DNA of 64,000 nt from Methanobrevibacter sp. UBA412 (GTDB taxonomy: Archaea; Methanobacteriota; Methanobacteria; Methanobacteriales; Methanobacteriaceae): assembly GCA_002495685.1 (NCBI GenBank), contig DAGJ01000021.1:243136-307135 (forward strand), read 5' to 3'. Below the pieces are notes generated by a model. The model searched no databases. It worked only from the letters and a program-made list of their open reading frames with translations, and had not been told where the DNA came from. The position numbers and the translations under genes are program-made. Below are positions 60,500 to 64,000 of the stretch, piece by piece (position 1 is the stretch's first letter; each line of letters opens with the position of its first letter).

Positions 60500-60662
60500 T
60501 AAGGAATTATTAGTCTATTTGCAGGTTAAAACTTAACTTGCATATTGTGTATCAAAAAATTAGATTATTAATAACAATTATTTTTCCAGTTATTGATAAA
60601 AAGCTCATGCTAGATTTATTAGTCAGAGCTATCAACTATTAAATTTACTCCTAAATAGGGGT
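60494..60662. other. Run of five consecutive hairpins, candidate structured RNA
   Basis: Between the SPOUT gene and rpl3 there are five inverted repeats in a row: GACTAATA 60494-60501 with 60508-60515; TGCAGGTTAA 60520-60529 with 60533-60542 (one G-U); TTATTAATAAC 60565-60575 with 60589-60599 (one G-U); AGCTC 60602-60606 with 60626-60630; ACTCCT 60647-60652 with 60657-60662 (one G-U). GACTAATA can also pair with TATTAGTC at 60617-60624, offering an alternative fold. It may be a terminator array, an RNA or a leader. Confidence 0.5.
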
Positions 60663-60979
60663 ATGAAAATTTTAGTTGTAAAGAAAAATATTCATGTTTA
60701 TCTAACTTTAGATTAAATTAAAAGAATAATAAAGTTCTATTTCTAATCTTTAAAGTTATTTATTTAAATTTAAAAAATAAAAGACATTTAATTAAAGAAT
60801 TTGTATTATTATACTATTTAGATACTCTTTAATATGAAATGATTAAAAAAATGATTTAAAATACGTATTTTAAATTAAAATAAAAAGATAAAGAATAAAC
60901 CAATAATTAATAGGTTACAATTATTAAAACTAATTAATTACGGGAAATAAAAATATAAAATAAAGGAGGAAAAGATTAA
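60663..60979. other. Upstream region of the ribosomal protein operon
   Basis: AT-rich, no gene. It contains a 22-nt perfect palindrome at 60854-60875 and ends with the strong ribosome site AAGGAGGA at 60963-60970 before ATG 60980. I could not single out the TATA box against the AT-rich background. Confidence 0.4.
60854..60875. promoter_or_regulatory. 22-nt perfect palindrome, candidate operator of the rpl3 operon
   Basis: The centre reads TTTAAAATACGTATTTTAAA with one further matching A-T pair on each side, so both 11-base halves match. It lies 105 bases before the rpl3 start. A dimeric transcription factor site near the promoter is plausible; a chance AT-rich palindrome is less likely at this length. 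Confidence 0.45.
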
Positions 60980-61990
60980 ATGGTAAGACATCACCAACCA
61001 AGAAAAGGTTCAGTTGCATACAGCCCTAGAAAAAGAGCTGCTAAAGAAACACCTAGAATCAAATCTTGGCCAAGTTATGAAGAACCAAAACTTTTAGGTC
61101 TTGCTGGTTATAAAGTGGGTATGACACATGCAATGTGTGTAGATGCTGATAAAAACTCTCCTACTTATAATATGGAAGTTTTCACACCAGTAACTGTTTT
61201 GGAAGTACCGCCTGTTGTTATAATGGGTATTAGATCATATGAAAAAACTACTCGTGGTTTAAGAGCTATCACCGAGGTTATTGCAGATAATTTAGATGAA
61301 GAACTCTCCCGGAAGATTACTCTTCCTAAAGAATATAATCAATCTGAAGCTATTGCAAAAATACAAGATGCCTTAGAATATACTGATGATATTAAACTTT
61401 TAGTACATACAAATCCTAAAGTAACCAGTGTTCCTAAAAAGAAACCTGAAATTTTTGAATGTGCTATAGGAGGAACTTCTTCAGAAGAAAAATTAAATGC
61501 TGCTTTAGAATTATTAGGTAATGAAGTTAAAGCAAGCGATGTATTTTCTGAAGGACAATATGTAGATTCTATCGCTACCACCAAAGGAAAAGGATTCCAA
61601 GGTGTAATTAAAAGATGGAATATTAGAATCCAATATGGTAAAGCTGCTAGAAGTGGTAAGAAAAGACATGTAGGTTCTATTGGTCCATGGACACCTAGAA
61701 GAACTATGTGGACAGTTGCTCAAGCTGGTCAAACTGGATACCATAAGAGAACTGAATTTAACAAAAAGATTTTAAAGATTGCAGATGCATCTCAAGTAGA
61801 TGAAATTAATCCTGATGGAGGATTTATAAAATATGGTCTTGTTAAAAATGATTATATTTTAGTAAAAGGTTCTGTACCTGGTCCATCTAAAAGATTAATT
61901 ATCTTAAGAAAAGCTATGCGTCCTAAAAAATCTGATGCTAATGCACCACAAATTAATTATATTAGTACTCGTTCTAAACAAGGAGCTTAA
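60980..61990 (+). CDS. rpl3p: Ribosomal protein L3 (uL3)
   Basis: 336-residue archaeal uL3, first gene of the S10-type cluster. Basic N-terminus (RHHQPRKGSVAYSPRKRA), GLAGYKVGMTHAM, and the conserved VTKGKG-like loop seen as TTKGKGFQGVIKRW that reaches the peptidyl transferase centre. Length normal. Strong AAGGAGGA upstream. rpl4 starts two bases after the stop. Confidence 0.97.
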   Translation: MVRHHQPRKGSVAYSPRKRAAKETPRIKSWPSYEEPKLLGLAGYKVGMTHAMCVDADKNSPTYNMEVFTPVTVLEVPPVVIMGIRSYEKTTRGLRAITEVIADNLDEELSRKITLPKEYNQSEAIAKIQDALEYTDDIKLLVHTNPKVTSVPKKKPEIFECAIGGTSSEEKLNAALELLGNEVKASDVFSEGQYVDSIATTKGKGFQGVIKRWNIRIQYGKAARSGKKRHVGSIGPWTPRRTMWTVAQAGQTGYHKRTEFNKKILKIADASQVDEINPDGGFIKYGLVKNDYILVKGSVPGPSKRLIILRKAMRPKKSDANAPQINYISTRSKQGA

Positions 61991-61992
61991 TC

Positions 61993-62757
61993 ATGAAGGT
62001 TAATACTTATAATCTAAAAGGGGAAGTTGATGGAAATATTGAACTTCCAGCTATTTTTGATGAAGAATATAGACCAGACCTTATAAAAAGAGCTGTAATT
62101 TCTGCACAAACTGCTAGAGTACAACCTTGGGGAAACGATCCTATGGCTGGTAAAAGAACTACAGCTACTTCTTGGGGTTCAGGAAGAGGTGCAGCTATGG
62201 TACCTAGAATAAAAAATGGTTCTAAAACTGCTTTTATTCCTTTAGCTGTCGGTGGTCGTCAAGCTCACCCAGTACGAGCTGAAAAAAATCATCATGAAAA
62301 AATCAATACTAAAGAAAGAAGATTCGCTATTAGATCTGCAGTTGCTGCAACTACTAATGAAGAATTAGTTTCTGGTAGAGGTCATAGAATTGATAATGTA
62401 CCTCAAGTACCTTTAGTTGTTGATGATGAATTAGCTTCAATCAAAAAAACAAGTGAAACTCGTGAAATATTCAAAAAATTAGGAATATTTGATGATATCA
62501 CAAAAGCTAAAAATAGTAGAAAAGTGAAAGCTGGTAGAGGTAAACTTAGAGGTAGAAAATACCGTAATGCTAAGGGACCTCTAATAGTTGTTGATGAGGA
62601 TAAAGGTATCAGTTTAGGTGCACGTAACCATGCTGGTGTCGATATTGTATCTGTTAAAAATTTAAATGCTGAATTATTAGCACCAGGTACTCATCCAGGT
62701 AGATTAACTGTTTTCACTAAATCCGCAGTTGAAAAATTAGGAGGATTATTCCAATAA
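61993..62757 (+). CDS. rpl4p: Ribosomal protein L4 (uL4)
   Basis: 254-residue uL4. The extended loop contains KRTTATSWGSGRGAAMVPRIKNG and GGRQAHPVRAEKNHHEKIN, which lines the exit tunnel. Start two bases after rpl3, indicating coupling. A 14-nt palindrome, ATCCAATATTGGAT, follows directly after the stop at 62760-62773, in the 55-base gap before rpl23. Confidence 0.97.
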   Translation: MKVNTYNLKGEVDGNIELPAIFDEEYRPDLIKRAVISAQTARVQPWGNDPMAGKRTTATSWGSGRGAAMVPRIKNGSKTAFIPLAVGGRQAHPVRAEKNHHEKINTKERRFAIRSAVAATTNEELVSGRGHRIDNVPQVPLVVDDELASIKKTSETREIFKKLGIFDDITKAKNSRKVKAGRGKLRGRKYRNAKGPLIVVDEDKGISLGARNHAGVDIVSVKNLNAELLAPGTHPGRLTVFTKSAVEKLGGLFQ

Positions 62758-62812
62758 ATATCCAATATTGGATGTTTAAAATGGAATGATTATAAAGTGA
62801 AGGTGGATAATT

Positions 62813-63073
62813 ATGGATCCTTACGCAATTATAGTTAAACCTCATGTAACTGAGAAAACTATGAACTTAATAGATCAAAATAATGAATTAACTTTTGTTG
62901 TTAATAGAGAATCTAACAAAAATTCTATAAAACGTGCTATTGAACAATTATATGATGTTAAAGTTGAAAAAGTTAACACTCATATTAGCTCAAAAGGTAT
63001 TAAACTTGCATATATTAAGTTAACAGAAGAAGAAGATGCAGAAGATATTGCTGTTAAAATGGGAGTATTCTAA
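62813..63073 (+). CDS. rpl23p: Ribosomal protein L23 (uL23)
   Basis: 86-residue uL23, which forms part of the exit-tunnel rim and the SRP docking site. IVKPHVTEKTMNLID at the start and FVVNRESNKNSIKRAIEQLYDVKV are typical. GAAGGTGGAT precedes the ATG. rpl2 follows after 13 bases. Confidence 0.97.
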   Translation: MDPYAIIVKPHVTEKTMNLIDQNNELTFVVNRESNKNSIKRAIEQLYDVKVEKVNTHISSKGIKLAYIKLTEEEDAEDIAVKMGVF

Positions 63074-63086
63074 GGAGGAATGAAAT

Positions 63087-63812
63087 ATGGGTAAACGATT
63101 AATCATTCAACGTAGAGGAAGAGGAACTCCTACTTACCGTGTAGCATCTCACAGATTTAAAGATAAAATACAATATAGAAATTATGATAATCTTGAAAAA
63201 GAAGGAAGTATAAAAGGAGTAGTTTCTGATATTGTACACGATCCTGCAAGAACAGCACCTATTGCATTAGTCAAATTTGAAAATGGAGAAAAAAAATTCA
63301 TACTCGCTCCAGAAAGTATACAAATTGATGATGAAATAGAATGTGGAATTTCTGCTCCAATAAGTTTTGGTAATACATTACCATTAAGAGAAATTCCAGA
63401 AGGAACTCCTATCTATGATATAGAAAATAGACCAGGAGATGGTGGACGTTTTGTTAGATCTTCAGGTACTTATGCTTCTTTAATAACTCATGATGTAAAT
63501 CAAGCTGTTGTTGAATTACCGTCTGGTGAATTAAAATCTTTCAATCCAAATTGCCGTGCAAGTATTGGAGTAGTTGCAGGTGGAGGAAGAAAAGAAAAAC
63601 CATTCCTTAAAGCAGGAAACAGATGGCATGCTCTTAATGCTAAGGGTAAAAAGATGATGACAGTTAGAGGAGTAGCAATGAATGCTGTAGACCACCCTCA
63701 CGGGGGAGGTAACAGACAACACCCAGGTGTACCAACTACTATTTCAAGACATGCATCTCCAGGAAGAAAAGTTGGTTCAATTGCAGCTAAACGTACAGGT
63801 AAAAGACGATAA
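63087..63812 (+). CDS. rpl2p: Ribosomal protein L2 (uL2)
   Basis: 241-residue uL2, required for subunit joining and peptidyl transferase activity. The conserved C-terminal block VRGVAMNAVDHPHGGGNRQH is complete, with the key His. Start after AAGGAGG. The protein ends in a basic tail (AAKRTGKRR). rps19 follows after 16 bases. Confidence 0.97.
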   Translation: MGKRLIIQRRGRGTPTYRVASHRFKDKIQYRNYDNLEKEGSIKGVVSDIVHDPARTAPIALVKFENGEKKFILAPESIQIDDEIECGISAPISFGNTLPLREIPEGTPIYDIENRPGDGGRFVRSSGTYASLITHDVNQAVVELPSGELKSFNPNCRASIGVVAGGGRKEKPFLKAGNRWHALNAKGKKMMTVRGVAMNAVDHPHGGGNRQHPGVPTTISRHASPGRKVGSIAAKRTGKRR

Positions 63813-63828
63813 TTAAGGAGGTAGCTAC

Positions 63829-64000
63829 TTGGCAAGAAAAATATTTAAATATCAAGGATTAACCCTAGAAGAATTACAAGATTTATCTCTAGATGAGTTA
63901 GTTGAGATCTTACCATCAAGACAAAGAAGATCTCTTAAGAGAGGATTTTTACCAAGACAACAAACTGTTTTGGATAAATTCCGAAAACTTAAAAAACATG
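63829..64000 (+). CDS. rps19p: Ribosomal protein S19 (uS19), truncated by window end
   Basis: 57 codons are present before the window ends. Translation from TTG 63829 gives (M)ARKIFKYQGLTLEELQDLS and then LPSRQRRSLKRGFLPRQQ, the archaeal uS19 N-terminus. AAGGAGGTAG eight bases upstream of the TTG decides the start, and no ATG lies nearby. The operon clearly continues. Confidence 0.92.
   Translation, partial: MARKIFKYQGLTLEELQDLSLDELVEILPSRQRRSLKRGFLPRQQTVLDKFRKLKKH

Noticed and set aside
60667..60720. 17-codon mini-ORF (MKILVVKKNIHVYLTLD)
   Set aside because: Its ribosome-like GGGG is only one base from the ATG and is part of a hairpin; no support for translation.

Overview
The window comes from a very AT-rich methanogenic euryarchaeon of the order Methanobacteriales, most likely Methanobrevibacter-like. 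The evidence is a 66-residue archaeal histone, archaeal TATA boxes, methanofuran genes (mfnD, mfnF), methanopterin RFAP synthase, a coenzyme-B-type homoaconitase small subunit, archaeal lipid genes (CDP-archaeol synthase, tetraether synthase homologue, HMG-CoA synthase), archaeal RibL and LonB, and the SPOUT-methyltransferase/rpl3-rpl4-rpl23-rpl2-rps19 arrangement. A moaC gene argues against Methanosphaera stadtmanae, which is reported to lack molybdopterin synthesis. Nearly all of it is core chromosome. I saw no insertion sequence, prophage, integrase or CRISPR array.

Layout. 0-10 kb: tldD (cut by the left edge), a GMC-type flavoprotein with a ferredoxin-like Cys motif, pyrI, the secF-secD operon, a flavodoxin-like protein, argC, hisA-ribL, truA, and a membrane acyltransferase. 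11-21.8 kb: wecB, methanofuran genes mfnD-mfnF, a membrane-anchored protein with an M14-like HxxE motif, carS, then a same-strand run of tetraether synthase homologue, RFAP synthase, hacB, a zinc-ribbon protein and the MtaB-type tRNA methylthiotransferase. 22-27.5 kb: histone, tRNA-Val and tRNA-Phe, deoC with a perfect 71-bp tandem duplication over its 3' end, elp3, and a run of small PRC-barrel, DUF2098, DUF308 and secreted proteins. 27.5-34.9 kb: Hel308-type helicase, moaC, a glycosyltransferase, cbiD, an NSS transporter and a nitroreductase-like protein. 35-47 kb: two tRNA-Gly genes, HMG-CoA synthase plus thiolase, an M48 peptidase, a GNAT protein, cobyric acid synthase, lonB, prs, hypA-hypB, a DUF354 protein and tRNA-Ala. 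47-59.4 kb: unknown membrane and zinc-ribbon proteins, an MnmC-like methyltransferase with a His-rich tail, a DUF2070 protein, fumarase beta subunit, a SelA-like PLP protein, pycA-birA and a METTL5-like methyltransferase. 59.6-64 kb: a SPOUT RNA methyltransferase and the start of the S10-type ribosomal protein operon, ending inside rps19.

Several functions form sets: one-carbon cofactors (mfnD, mfnF, mptG, hacB), membrane lipids (HMG-CoA synthase/thiolase, carS, tetraether synthase homologue), cobamide synthesis (cbiD, cobQ), tRNA and RNA modification (truA, MtaB-type enzyme, elp3, MnmC-like, METTL5-like, SPOUT), and hydrogenase maturation (hypA, hypB).

The signals that ordinary annotation does not explain lie mostly between genes. 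They are a string of five consecutive hairpins and a separate 22-nt perfect palindrome ahead of the ribosomal operon, a multi-helix inverted-repeat region at 15.31-15.45 kb, repeats and a hairpin around the histone gene, and several hairpin-plus-T-run terminators. In coding sequence the most unusual are the MnmC/zinc-ribbon/His-rich fusion and an M48 peptidase whose start codon appears to be ATA. I did not find a clear multi-gene novel system.
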